From Actinobacillus delphinicola (GTDB lineage: Bacteria > Pseudomonadota > Gammaproteobacteria > Enterobacterales > Pasteurellaceae), in NCBI RefSeq assembly GCF_900638385.1, contig NZ_LR134510.1, positions 372,001 through 436,000 on the forward strand: a stretch of DNA of 64,000 nt, given 5' to 3'. The notes beneath the pieces were generated by a model. The model saw nothing but the letters and a program-made list of their open reading frames with translations, had not been told where the DNA came from and searched no databases. The stretch's first letter is position 1; every line of letters starts with the position of its first letter. Both the position numbers and the translations under genes were made by a program. Shown one piece after another: positions 9,623 to 18,291 of the stretch.

Positions 9623-9699
9623 TGGCGCACCCAAGAGGAGTCGAACCTCTAACCGCTCGGTTCGTAGCCGAGTACTCTATCCAATTGAGCTATGGGTGC
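9623..9699 (-). tRNA. tRNA-Arg(ACG), copy 4
   Basis: Same tRNA sequence as copies 2 and 3; the spacer to copy 3 is different (24 bases). It is transcribed directly after tRNA-Ser(GCU). Confidence 0.98.
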
Positions 9700-9711
9700 G
9701 TAATAAAAAAA

Positions 9712-9802
9712 TGGCGGTGAGAGAGGGATTCGAACCCTCGATAGAGTTTTGCCCTATACGCCCTTAGCAGGGGCGCGCCTTCAGCCTCTCGGCCATCTCA
9801 CC
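9712..9802 (-). tRNA. tRNA-Ser(GCU)
   Basis: 91 bases with a long variable arm (TATAGGGCAAAACTCTATC), anticodon GCT in CTGCTAA and encoded CCA. It reads AGC/AGU. It is first in the transcript, followed by the four tRNA-Arg genes, the same serV-argVYZQ order as in E. coli. Confidence 0.98.
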
Positions 9803-9822
9803 GCAATTGGTTTGTGCGGCGT

Positions 9823-9850
9823 ATGATACGGTTTTATAGAAATAAGTCAA
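9823..9850 (-). promoter_or_regulatory. Promoter of the tRNA-Ser/tRNA-Arg operon
   Basis: Minus-strand TTGACT (9845-9850), 16-base spacer, TATCAT (9823-9828), then a GC-rich ACGCCGC discriminator, the usual form of a stringently controlled stable-RNA promoter. The inferred start is near 9815, about 13 bases before the tRNA-Ser. Confidence 0.75.
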
Positions 9851-9942
9851 ATAGTTTTTTTACTTTATGCATTTGTTTGCATAAAAAAAGATCATTATTA
9901 TCAATCTGTTTCTATTTTGTTTTTAAAAGAAACATTTTGCGT

Positions 9943-11955
9943 TTATTTCCCCAACATTGCGCGCATACTTGCAAAGGCATTCGCTGCAACTTCTTCATCA
10001 CGTTTTTTATCTCGCTCGCTTACATTTTTTTCCCATTCAATATGATCTTGCGGTAATTCAGCTAAAAAACGGCTTGGTTCAGTTTGTACGGTTTCACCAA
10101 ATTGAGAACGTTCTTTACATAATGTGAAGGTCAATTTTTCTTTTGCTCGTGTAATCCCCACATAAGCAAGACGACGTTCTTCTTCCACATTATCTTCATC
10201 AATACTGGTTTGATGTGGCAAAATACCCTCTTCCATTCCCATCAAGAAAACATGCGGAAATTCTAAACCTTTCGAAGCATGTAATGTCATTAATTGCACC
10301 TGATCGGCATCTTCATCGGCAGCGTTACGTTCCAACATATCACGTAAGGTTAATTGAACTACAACCTGCGCTAAGGTCATCGTGTCATTTAACCCATCAC
10401 CAGTAAGCATGTTTTCCACCCAATTAAAGAGTGTCGCAATGTTACGAGCTTGCATTTCTGCAATTTTCGGGCTACTCGCCTGCTCATAAAGATATTCTTC
10501 ATAATGCAAATCACCTAGCATACTACGTAAAATACTTTCTGGACTGGTTCGTTGAGCTTTCTCAGAAAGCCCTTGGATCCAGTTTGCAAACTTCTGTAAG
10601 GCATCATAATTGCGAGGGGTTAAGCGATTGATTAATTCAAAATCAAAAATTGCTTCATATAAGCTAAGATGTCTTTCTTTTGCTAATGAACCTAACGTTT
10701 CTAACGTTGCGGGACCAATTGAGCGTTTTGGTGTATTCACAATTCGCAAGAAAGCGGCATCATCATCGGGATTCACGATCAAACGCAAGTATGCCATCAT
10801 ATCTTTGACTTCTGGACGAGAGAAAAAGGATGTTCCGCCAGAAATTTTATAAGGTATGCGGTTTTGCACAAAAATTCGTTCTAACAAGCGTGATTGATGA
10901 TTACCACGATATAATACGGCAAAACGTTTATAAGGCATTTGATAAAGCATATGTTGCGTTAGGATTTCCCCTGCAATACGTTGCGCTTCATGCTCTTCAT
11001 TTTTTGCGGTAATAACCTGTAATTTTTCGCCTTCACCAAGAACAGAAAATAATTTTTTCTCAAAAATATGTTCATTATTTTCAATGAGAATATTAGCACA
11101 GTGCAAAATACGTTGGCTTGAACGATAATTTTGTTCGAGTTTTATAACGTGTAAGTTCGGAAAATCCTGATTAAGGCGCATCATATTTTGTGGTTCAGCA
11201 CCACGCCACGCATAGATAGACTGATCATCATCGCCAACAACCGTAAAGTTCCCGTTTTCTCCCACCAACATTTTAATTAGCATATATTGACTGGTGTTAC
11301 TGTCTTGATATTCATCGACGAGTAAATAACGGATCTTATCACGCCAACGCATACGGACTTCTTCATTATTTTTTAGTAAAAGTGTTGGCATCATGATCAG
11401 ATCATCAAAATCCAACGCATTATATGCGTGAATTTGATTTTGATAGCGCGCATAACAGGTCGCCGCTAAGCGCTCATCAGGCATTGTTGCTAATGCCAAG
11501 GCTTGCTTAGGCAAAATCAGATCATTTTTCCATTTACTGATCCGAGCCATCACGGCACGCACTTTTTCTCGATCCTCTTGTAGCAGATCCGAGGTCAATT
11601 CTTTTAATAAAGCAAATTGATCATGATCGTCGAGCAACGTAATATGCGCCTTAAAATTTAATTCACGATATTCTTGTTTAACAATCTCGAATCCTAAGGT
11701 ATGAAAAGTAGAAATTCGTAATCCACGTGTTTGATCTTTACCAATAGAACTTGCTACCCTTTCTTTCATTTCACGTGCGGCTTTATTCGTGAATGTCACC
11801 GCAGCAATGTGATGCGGACGATAAAAACCTTTATGAATGAGGTAAGCAATTTTGTTGATAATCACACGTGTTTTTCCCGATCCTGCACCTGCAAGAACGA
11901 GACACGCACCTTCTACACTTTCAACAGCCTGTTGTTGCTGTGGATTTAATTTCAT
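9943..11955 (-). CDS. rep: ATP-dependent DNA helicase Rep
   Basis: Rep is a 3'-5' superfamily 1A helicase that helps replication forks pass protein roadblocks. The 670-residue protein begins [14 protein letters not shown] (Q motif), has Walker A GAGSGKT near residues 22-28, the LVDEYQDSN Walker B motif, [12 protein letters not shown] (motif III), QNYRSS (IV) and [16 protein letters not shown] (V). Overall similarity and length favour Rep over UvrD or PcrA. It lies downstream of aroG on the same strand, 59 bases away. Confidence 0.95.
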   Translation of the reverse strand: MKLNPQQQQAVESVEGACLVLAGAGSGKTRVIINKIAYLIHKGFYRPHHIAAVTFTNKAAREMKERVASSIGKDQTRGLRISTFHTLGFEIVKQEYRELNFKAHITLLDDHDQFALLKELTSDLLQEDREKVRAVMARISKWKNDLILPKQALALATMPDERLAATCYARYQNQIHAYNALDFDDLIMMPTLLLKNNEEVRMRWRDKIRYLLVDEYQDSNTSQYMLIKMLVGENGNFTVVGDDDQSIYAWRGAEPQNMMRLNQDFPNLHVIKLEQNYRSSQRILHCANILIENNEHIFEKKLFSVLGEGEKLQVITAKNEEHEAQRIAGEILTQHMLYQMPYKRFAVLYRGNHQSRLLERIFVQNRIPYKISGGTSFFSRPEVKDMMAYLRLIVNPDDDAAFLRIVNTPKRSIGPATLETLGSLAKERHLSLYEAIFDFELINRLTPRNYDALQKFANWIQGLSEKAQRTSPESILRSMLGDLHYEEYLYEQASSPKIAEMQARNIATLFNWVENMLTGDGLNDTMTLAQVVVQLTLRDMLERNAADEDADQVQLMTLHASKGLEFPHVFLMGMEEGILPHQTSIDEDNVEEERRLAYVGITRAKEKLTFTLCKERSQFGETVQTEPSRFLAELPQDHIEWEKNVSERDKKRDEEVAANAFASMRAMLGK

Positions 11956-11984
11956 TAATCATACCTTTTAAATTTAAAAGAGAA

Positions 11985-12013
11985 TCACGCCACGTTTTTC
12001 GTGAGAATTTATG
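11985..12013 (+). repeat. Copy of the dispersed 30-bp element, forward
   Basis: TCACGCCACGTTTTTCG followed by TGAGAATTTATG. It fills the gap between the rep start codon and the aroG stop codon. Confidence 0.7.
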
Positions 12014-12014
12014 C

Positions 12015-13085
12015 TTATTTTTGGCGACGTGCTCGAACCGCCGCAGCAAGTTCGCCTAATACATTTTCTGAATCTGCCCAACCTAGACACGCATCAGTAA
12101 TACTTTGTCCGTATGTTAAAGGTTGTCCTTCGATGAGATCCTGACGTCCTTCTTTAAGATGGCTTTCGATCATTACTCCAAAGATCTGTTTAGATCCTTG
12201 GCTGACTTGTTGACATACATCCTGACAAACAACCATTTGCTTTCTAAAATCTTTTTGGCTATTTGCATGACTAAAATCGACCATTACATGGGCTAACCCA
12301 TTCATTTCTTGGATTTTTTCACAGACTGTTGCGATAGATTTTGCATCATAATTTGTACCATTTTCACCACCGCGTAAAATAATGTGGCAATCTTCGTTCC
12401 CTGTCGTTGAGATGATGGCAGAATGTCCAAATTTTGTAACCGACAAGAAAGAATGTGGTGAGCGAGTTGCACGAATCGCATCTAATGCGATTTTAACACT
12501 ACCATTTGTCGAGTTTTTAAAACCTACTGGACAAGGCAATCCTGATGCCAATTCACGATGGACTTGGGATTCTGTAGTACGTGCGCCAATTGCACCCCAG
12601 CTCATAAAATCTGCCAAATATTGGGGCGTGATCATATCCAAAAATTCCCCTGCAGTAGGCATGCCGAGATCGTTAATTTCAGCTAGCAATTTACGTGCAA
12701 TCTGTAAACCATCATTAAGCGCATAAGTATGGTTTAAATAAGGATCATTAATTAATCCCTTCCAACCTACCGTTGTGCGTGGTTTTTCAAAATAGACACG
12801 CATGATAATTTCTAATTCATCTTGGTATTTATCACGCATTGTTTTAAGTTTTTTTGCGTATTCAACCGCTGATTCTGGATCATGAATAGAACAAGGACCG
12901 ATAACGACAAGCAAACGATCAGATTTTCCTTGGATAATCTCACTCGCCGCACGGCGTGCTTGCTTCACTGTTGTAGCTGCAACTGGTGAAACTGGAAATT
13001 TTTCTAATAAAGCAATTGGCGGTAAAACTTGTTCAATTTTACCGACACGACTGTCATCTTTTATTGGTAATTGATTCTCTGGCAT
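12015..13085 (-). CDS. aroG: 3-deoxy-D-arabino-heptulosonate-7-phosphate synthase (AroG type)
   Basis: It condenses phosphoenolpyruvate and erythrose-4-phosphate, the first step of the shikimate pathway. The 356-residue protein is a type I, E. coli-like enzyme: VVIGPCSIHDP (metal/PEP binding Cys), RVYFEKPRTTVGWKGLINDP, AGEFLDMITPQYLADFMSWGAIGARTTESQ, and ITDACLGW. The closest recollected match is AroG (phenylalanine-sensitive), although effector specificity cannot be proved by eye. The start is only 14 bases after the lysS terminator, so its promoter must overlap the end of lysS or expression depends on readthrough. Confidence 0.93.
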   Translation of the reverse strand: MPENQLPIKDDSRVGKIEQVLPPIALLEKFPVSPVAATTVKQARRAASEIIQGKSDRLLVVIGPCSIHDPESAVEYAKKLKTMRDKYQDELEIIMRVYFEKPRTTVGWKGLINDPYLNHTYALNDGLQIARKLLAEINDLGMPTAGEFLDMITPQYLADFMSWGAIGARTTESQVHRELASGLPCPVGFKNSTNGSVKIALDAIRATRSPHSFLSVTKFGHSAIISTTGNEDCHIILRGGENGTNYDAKSIATVCEKIQEMNGLAHVMVDFSHANSQKDFRKQMVVCQDVCQQVSQGSKQIFGVMIESHLKEGRQDLIEGQPLTYGQSITDACLGWADSENVLGELAAAVRARRQK

Positions 13086-13098
13086 TTTCTTTTATCCA

Positions 13099-13128
13099 TA
13101 AAAAAAGGGCTTAGCCTTAGGCTAAGCC
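13099..13128 (-). terminator. Terminator between lysS and aroG
   Basis: Perfect nine-base stem GGCTTAGCC / GGCTAAGCC with a three-base loop, followed on the minus strand by CTTTTTT. Its T-run ends about 15 bases before the aroG start codon, so it may also influence aroG expression. Confidence 0.9.
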
Positions 13129-13145
13129 ATTTTCCGCTAAATTAA

Positions 13146-14651
13146 TTAAGCTTTTTGTTTCATTGCAGGGAAAAGAATCACGTCACGGATTGACGGCGCA
13201 TTAGCATATAACATTGCTAAACGGTCAATACCAAGACCTTCACCTGCTGTTGGTGGTAAACCGTGTTCAAGTGCAGTTACGAAGTCATCATCTTTAAACA
13301 TCGCTTCATCATCACCCGCTTCTTTTGCAGCAACTTGTGCATCAAAGCGTTCTGCTTGGTCTTCTGCATCGTTTAATTCTGAGAAACCGTTACCGATTTC
13401 GCGACCACCGATGAATAATTCAAAACGATCTGTAACATCTGGGTTTTCATCATTACGACGTGCTAATGGTGAAATTTCAGCTGGGTGTGCCATTAAGAAT
13501 GTTGGTTGAATAAGGTGATGTTCTGCCACTTCTTCAAAGATAGCATTAACGATGCTACCTAAGCCCCAAGATTTTTGAACTTCAATACCAAGTTGTTTAC
13601 AACGTGCAGTTGCTTTTTCTAAGTCGTAAAGTTCTTCTTTCGCAATACCATTACCGTATTTCACGATAGCGTCATGCATAGTGATACGTTCAAATGGTTT
13701 ACCAAAATCGAATTCATATTCGCCGTAAGGAACGATAGTTGTACCAAGAATATCTAATGCAAGTTTACGTAATAATTCTTCCGTATTATCCATTAAATCA
13801 TGATAATCCGCGTATGCTTGGTAGTATTCAAGCATAGTAAATTCTGGATTATGACGAACAGATACCCCTTCATTACGGAAGTTACGGTTAAGTTCGAATA
13901 CACGTTCAAAACCACCGACTACTAGACGTTTTAAGTAAAGTTCTGGTGCAATACGAAGATACATATCAATATCTAATGCGTTATGGTGTGTCACGAAAGG
14001 ACGTGCTGCCGCACCGCCCGGAATAACGTGTAACATCGGAGTTTCAACTTCAATAAAGCCTTTGCTTAAGAAGTATTCACGCATACCCGCGATCACTTTA
14101 GAACGAATAATAAAAGTACGGCGTGATTCTTCATTAGAAATAAGATCTAAATAACGTTGACGATAACGCACTTCTTGATCCGCTAATCCATGGAATTTAT
14201 CTGGTAATGGACGTAATGCTTTAGTTAAAAGTTGAACTTCACTTACACGAACCGTTAATTCACCAGTTTTAGTTTTAAATAATTCACCTTTAACACCAAC
14301 AATATCACCTAAGTCCCATTGGCTCACATCGTCTGCGTATACGCCTTCAGGAAGGTTATTTTTCGCAACATAAAGTTGGATACGTCCACTCATATCTTGT
14401 AATGAGATAAAGGTTGCTTTACCCATTGCACGACGCATCATGATACGTCCAGCTACAGCAACTTTTACTGATTCAGCTTCAAGTGCTTCATTGTCAACAT
14501 CATCATATTTCTTATGTAAGTCGGCCGCTAATGCGTCGCGACGAAAAGTATTTGGGAATGGAATTCCTTTTTCGCGTAATTTTTGTAATTTTTCACGGCG
14601 TACCGCCATTTCACCATTAAAATCAAGTTCTGTATTTTGTTCTTCAAACAT
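13146..14651 (-). CDS. lysS: Lysyl-tRNA synthetase (class II)
   Basis: It charges tRNA-Lys. The 501-residue protein has the N-terminal OB-fold anticodon-binding domain ([23 protein letters not shown]) followed by the class II catalytic core: motif 1 around [21 protein letters not shown], motif 2 [23 protein letters not shown], and motif 3 [10 protein letters not shown] near the C-terminus. It starts 31 bases after the prfB stop, as in the prfB-lysS operon of enterobacteria. Confidence 0.97.
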   Translation of the reverse strand: MFEEQNTELDFNGEMAVRREKLQKLREKGIPFPNTFRRDALAADLHKKYDDVDNEALEAESVKVAVAGRIMMRRAMGKATFISLQDMSGRIQLYVAKNNLPEGVYADDVSQWDLGDIVGVKGELFKTKTGELTVRVSEVQLLTKALRPLPDKFHGLADQEVRYRQRYLDLISNEESRRTFIIRSKVIAGMREYFLSKGFIEVETPMLHVIPGGAAARPFVTHHNALDIDMYLRIAPELYLKRLVVGGFERVFELNRNFRNEGVSVRHNPEFTMLEYYQAYADYHDLMDNTEELLRKLALDILGTTIVPYGEYEFDFGKPFERITMHDAIVKYGNGIAKEELYDLEKATARCKQLGIEVQKSWGLGSIVNAIFEEVAEHHLIQPTFLMAHPAEISPLARRNDENPDVTDRFELFIGGREIGNGFSELNDAEDQAERFDAQVAAKEAGDDEAMFKDDDFVTALEHGLPPTAGEGLGIDRLAMLYANAPSIRDVILFPAMKQKA

Positions 14652-14682
14652 AATAACTCCTTAATGTATTATTAAATGAATG

Positions 14683-15781
14683 TTATAGTCCCATTTTAAG
14701 ACTTGCTTCAATAAAAGGATCTAAAGAGCCGTCTAAAACTGCCTGAGTATTCCGGTTTTCAACACCGGTACGTAAATCTTTAATGCGAGCGTCATCAAGC
14801 ACATACGAGCGAATTTGACTACCCCAACCGATATCTGATTTTGCATCTTCCATCGCTTGTTTTTCCGCATTTTTCTTTTTCATTTCAAGTTCGTACAATT
14901 TAGCACGTAATTGCTTCATCGCTTGATCTTTATTTTTATGTTGAGAGCGATCATTTTGACATTGCACTACAACACCTGATGGAATATGCGTGATACGTAC
15001 GGCACTTTCCGTTTTATTAATATGTTGTCCGCCTGCACCTGATGCTCGGTATACGTCAATACGTAAATCTGCAGGGTTAATATCGATATCAATATTATCG
15101 TTAATTTCAGGATAAACAAACGCAGCACTAAAAGAAGTATGGCGACGATTATTTGAGTCAAAAGGTGATTTACGAACCAAACGATGGATACCCGTTTCTG
15201 TACGCAACCATCCATAAGCATATTCACCTGAAATTCTTACAGTCGCAGATTTTATTCCTGCCACATCACCATCTGAAACCTCTATAAGTTCTGTCTTAAA
15301 TCCCTTACTTTCTGCCCAACGCAGGTACATTCGTAAAAGCATCTCAGTCCAATCCTGTGCTTCAGTACCACCTGAGCCAGCCTGTAAGTCGAGGTAGCAA
15401 TCATTTGCATCATTTTCACCACTAAACATACGGCGAAATTCTAATTTTGCAAGCTGTTCTTCTAATGTGTTTGCTTCAGCTTCTGCTTCTAAGAAAGTTT
15501 CTTCATCTTCAGCTTCAATGGCTAATTCAATCAAGCCTTCAATATCATCAATTCCTTGATTAAGTTGATTGATGGTATTTACAATTTCTTCTAGCGTAGA
15601 ACGCTCTTTCCCTAATGCTTGTGCTCGTTCAGGCTCATTCCAAACATCTGGTTGCTCTAATTCAGCATTAACTTCTTCTAAACGTTCTAATTTACTGTCG
15701 AAGTCAAAGATACCCCCGAATTGACTGCGTTCGTTGCGTCAAATCTGCGAGGTGATTTTTTAGTGGATTAATTTCAAACAT
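14683..15781 (-). CDS. prfB: Peptide chain release factor 2, with programmed +1 frameshift
   Basis: RF2 recognises UAA and UGA stop codons. A 25-codon first frame ([20 protein letters not shown]...) starts at 15781 and stops at an in-frame TGA (15704-15706). Shifting +1 at CTTTGAC joins it to the long frame ending at 14683, giving a product of about 365 residues. The RF2-specific SPF tripeptide ([12 protein letters not shown]) and the GGQ peptide-release motif ([16 protein letters not shown]) are present. Low RF2 slows reading of the TGA and favours the shift, so the gene is autoregulated. First gene of an operon with lysS. Confidence 0.97.
15699..15719 (-). promoter_or_regulatory. RF2 programmed frameshift site
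   Basis: Minus-strand CGGGGGTATCTTTGAC contains the internal Shine-Dalgarno-like GGGGG three bases before the slippery CTT codon and the TGA stop, the same spacing as in E. coli prfB. Confidence 0.93.
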
Positions 15782-15813
15782 CACCTATTTCTCCGTAAAT
15801 TATTAAACTGTGA

Positions 15814-15842
15814 ATTATAGGTTATTTTAGTTACTTTGAATA
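15814..15842 (-). promoter_or_regulatory. Possible prfB promoter
   Basis: A perfect minus-strand TATAAT (15814-15819) lies 33 bases upstream of the RF2 start. The -35 region is poor (TATTCA with a 17-base spacer). The rest of the 363-base gap up to focA is AT-rich and otherwise holds the FNR-like site described separately. Confidence 0.45.
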
Positions 15843-16041
15843 GCGATTCATAATCCTATTTCTTCTGTACATACAACGTCACATAAAGTTATTTTCCCTG
15901 TTATACAAAATTTATAAAAAATGTGAAGTTATTTTTTATAAATTTTACCCAGCTTTTATTTGAATACTTTATATAATTGTCTATATCGATTTCAGATTTA
16001 CCTCATTAACAGTAGATTGCCTTATATTAAATGACTTTATT

Positions 16042-16055
16042 TTGTTTTCGATCAA
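16042..16055 (+). promoter_or_regulatory. FNR-like site upstream of focA
   Basis: TTGTTTTCGATCAA matches the FNR consensus TTGAT-N4-ATCAA at nine of ten positions. If it acts as a class II site centred at -41.5, transcription would start near 16090. That is downstream of the first possible focA ATG (16085) and thus favours the start at 16145. Anaerobic activation of a formate/pyruvate operon is what would be expected. Confidence 0.6.
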
Positions 16056-16144
16056 TTTTCTGCTTTTTTTTAGCATTTTAAAAAATGTTTCTATCCTTTA
16101 GAATATTTGCAACTGTTTTTTCAAGGAAAGTTATCAAAAAAATT

Positions 16145-16996
16145 ATGGAAAAAATTATTGAACTTATGGCTTCGCCGACACAAATGGCTCAAATTGGCGA
16201 AGACGTTGGAGCATATAAAGCACGCAAAAGACCATTTTTATCTTTTGTTTCAGCTATCACTTCTGGCGCATTCATAGCCCTTGCTTTCGTATTTTATACA
16301 ACAACTCAAACTGGTATATCACCTACTGCCTCTTGGGGACTTACTAAATTAGTTGGTGGTATGGTCTTTGCATTAGGTTTAATTATGGTTGTTGTTTGCG
16401 GTGCAGAACTCTTTACCTCATCAACCATGTCAATGGTAGCCCGTGTAACAGGCAAAATTACTACGTTTCAAATGATTAGAAACTGGATCGTAGTCTATTT
16501 AGGTAACTTTGTTGGTGCTATGTTTATCGTTATGCTTATTTGGTGGTCTGGACAAACCTTAGCTGATCATGGTCAATGGGGATTAACGATTTTAAAAACA
16601 GCTCAACACAAAATTCACCATACATGGTGGCAAGCTTTCTGTCTAGGTATGTTATGTAACATTATGGTATGTGCTGCAGTATGGATGAGCTATTCAGGTA
16701 AAACACTGACAGATAAAATTTTAGTTATGATCTTACCAATTGGTATGTTTGTAGGATCTGGCTTTGAACATAGTGTTGCAAATATGTTCATGATTCCAAT
16801 GGGCATCATTGTTGCTCACTTTGGCAGTGCTGATTTTTGGCAACAACTTGGTATCAATCAAGCTCAGTTTGCAGATCTAGATATTTACCATTTTATTGTT
16901 AAGAATCTTATTCCTGTGACTTTAGGAAATTTAATCGGCGGTGGAGTTTGTATTTCGCTTGTCCAATATTATCTTAACAAGCCACATCATCATTAA
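16145..16996 (+). CDS. focA: Formate channel FocA
   Basis: FocA moves formate across the inner membrane during mixed-acid fermentation. The product (283 residues from this start) is a formate/nitrite transporter family member with six predicted helices; GAYKARKRP, FVFYTTTQTG, CGAELFTSSTM and GNFVGAMF are in the expected order. The frame is open 20 codons further, to 16085, but E. coli FocA aligns with MEKIIELMASPTQM, and AAGGAAAG lies upstream at 14 bases, rather far. It heads a fermentative block with an OFA transporter and pflB. Confidence 0.9.
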   Translation: MEKIIELMASPTQMAQIGEDVGAYKARKRPFLSFVSAITSGAFIALAFVFYTTTQTGISPTASWGLTKLVGGMVFALGLIMVVVCGAELFTSSTMSMVARVTGKITTFQMIRNWIVVYLGNFVGAMFIVMLIWWSGQTLADHGQWGLTILKTAQHKIHHTWWQAFCLGMLCNIMVCAAVWMSYSGKTLTDKILVMILPIGMFVGSGFEHSVANMFMIPMGIIVAHFGSADFWQQLGINQAQFADLDIYHFIVKNLIPVTLGNLIGGGVCISLVQYYLNKPHHH

Positions 16997-17009
16997 TTTA
17001 AAAACTTGT

Positions 17010-17036
17010 AGTTTTACTCATTTATTGAGTAGAACT
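17010..17036 (+). other. Hairpin between focA and the OFA transporter gene
   Basis: AGTTTTACTCA and TGAGTAGAACT pair at ten of eleven positions around a five-base loop, 11 bases after the focA stop. No T-run follows, so it is more likely an mRNA processing or stability element than a terminator. Confidence 0.55.
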
Positions 17037-17064
17037 ACTCCATGAAATAACGGGAACTTACACG

Positions 17065-18231
17065 ATGGATCAAAATCGAAATATTGTTTTATTTGGTACG
17101 ATTATTGCGCAGTTTGGATTAGGTTCTATTTATACTTGGAGTTTATTTAACTCGCAATTAGCAGAGTTTGAACATGCTGCATTGCCCAATATTACGCTAA
17201 CTTTTTCAATTATAAGTTTTGCGCTTGCTTTTTCGACATTATTTTCAGGAAAATTGCAAGAATATTTGGGGATAAAAAAAGTCGTTATCCTTTGTGCAAT
17301 AGGTTTAGGTCTTGGGTTAGTTTTCATTCCGAAAACACACTCTCTTATTATGCTTTATATCTGCGGAATTATTGTTGGTGCTTCCGATGGTATCGCTTAC
17401 ATGCTTACACTCTCTAACTGCATGAAATGGTTTCCAGATAAGAAGGGGGTGATTTCGGGTATTTCAGTTGGTGCATACGGTCTTGGTTCATTAGGGTTCA
17501 AATACATCAATGTTGCCCTACTCAAGTCTGTTGGACTCGAAGCATCTTTTATGTATTGGGGAATCTTAACCTTTGCCCTTGTGTTTATCGGGGCACTCCT
17601 ACTAAAAGATGCAGTCGTTAAAACCACTGCAACACGTAACAATCAAGGACAAATCAAAGAGTTTACCCCTAAACAACTCTTTTCAAGTCCACAAGCTTAC
17701 TTATTATTTATTTGCTTTTTAGCATCATGTTTAAGTGGTTTATATGTCATTGGTATTGCGAAAAATATTGGAGTAGAATTTGCACATGTATCTCTAGAAG
17801 ATGCAGCTAATGCGGTGGCTATCATTGCTATTTTTAACACCTTAGGTCGGTTTATCTTCGGATGGCTATCAGAAAAAATCGAACGTACAAAGGTGTCTGC
17901 ATTAGGATTTGTAATTATCGCTATTTCAGTCAGTATCATTTTATTCGTGCCATTGAATTATAGTTTATTTTTATTATCTGTAGGCGGAATTGCTTTCTCA
18001 TTTGGTGGCAATTTACCAGTATTCCCTGCTATCGTTGGTGAATATTTTGGCCTACAAAACCATACCAAAAACTATGGCATTATCTATCAAGGTTTTGGTA
18101 TTGGTGGATTACTTGGCGGAGCTATTGCGAGTATCATGGGAAGCTTCACAGCAACTTTCTATTTAATCCTCGTATTCTCAATTATTGCGGCAATTATCAT
18201 GTTGTCCTTAAAATCTCCGCAGAATCCATAA
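17065..18231 (+). CDS. OFA-family MFS transporter (oxalate/formate antiporter type)
   Basis: The 388-residue protein has twelve predicted membrane helices and the features of the OxlT/YhjX branch of the major facilitator superfamily: FGLGSIYTWSLFNSQL in helix 1, GIIVGASDGIAYM, KKGVISGISVGAYGLGS in the middle, and GGNLPVFPAIVGEYFG late. A monocarboxylate substrate (formate, pyruvate or oxalate) is inferred from the family and from its place between focA and pflB. E. coli YhjX is pyruvate-induced, but orthology is not proved. GGGAA 8 bases upstream serves as ribosome site. Confidence 0.82.
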   Translation: MDQNRNIVLFGTIIAQFGLGSIYTWSLFNSQLAEFEHAALPNITLTFSIISFALAFSTLFSGKLQEYLGIKKVVILCAIGLGLGLVFIPKTHSLIMLYICGIIVGASDGIAYMLTLSNCMKWFPDKKGVISGISVGAYGLGSLGFKYINVALLKSVGLEASFMYWGILTFALVFIGALLLKDAVVKTTATRNNQGQIKEFTPKQLFSSPQAYLLFICFLASCLSGLYVIGIAKNIGVEFAHVSLEDAANAVAIIAIFNTLGRFIFGWLSEKIERTKVSALGFVIIAISVSIILFVPLNYSLFLLSVGGIAFSFGGNLPVFPAIVGEYFGLQNHTKNYGIIYQGFGIGGLLGGAIASIMGSFTATFYLILVFSIIAAIIMLSLKSPQNP

Positions 18232-18291
18232 GCAATTTTATTTTAAAAATTTTTTTAAAATTTATTTTTTAATTCGTTATAGGAGAAGAAT

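Noticed and set aside
9322-9699. Tandem units of 100 bp read as a CRISPR-like array
   Set aside because: The repeated unit is a complete tRNA-Arg gene; spacers are not unique and no cas genes are near.
11339-11368. TTATCACGCCAACGC in rep as a possible element copy
   Set aside because: Only the first eight core bases match and both AT tracts are missing.
12602-12631. Stretch in aroG that resembles the reverse form of the 30-bp element, with 24 of 30 bases including GGGGCGTGAT
   Set aside because: It encodes MITPQYLADFMSWGA, which is conserved in DAHP synthases of species without the element, so the match is probably due to coding constraint. Not counted as a copy, but worth scoring with a matrix.
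16085-16144. Longer focA starting at 16085
   Set aside because: The extra 20 residues are not expected in FocA, the upstream ATG has no ribosome site, and the FNR-like site places the start of transcription after it. The start at 16145 is still only moderately supported.
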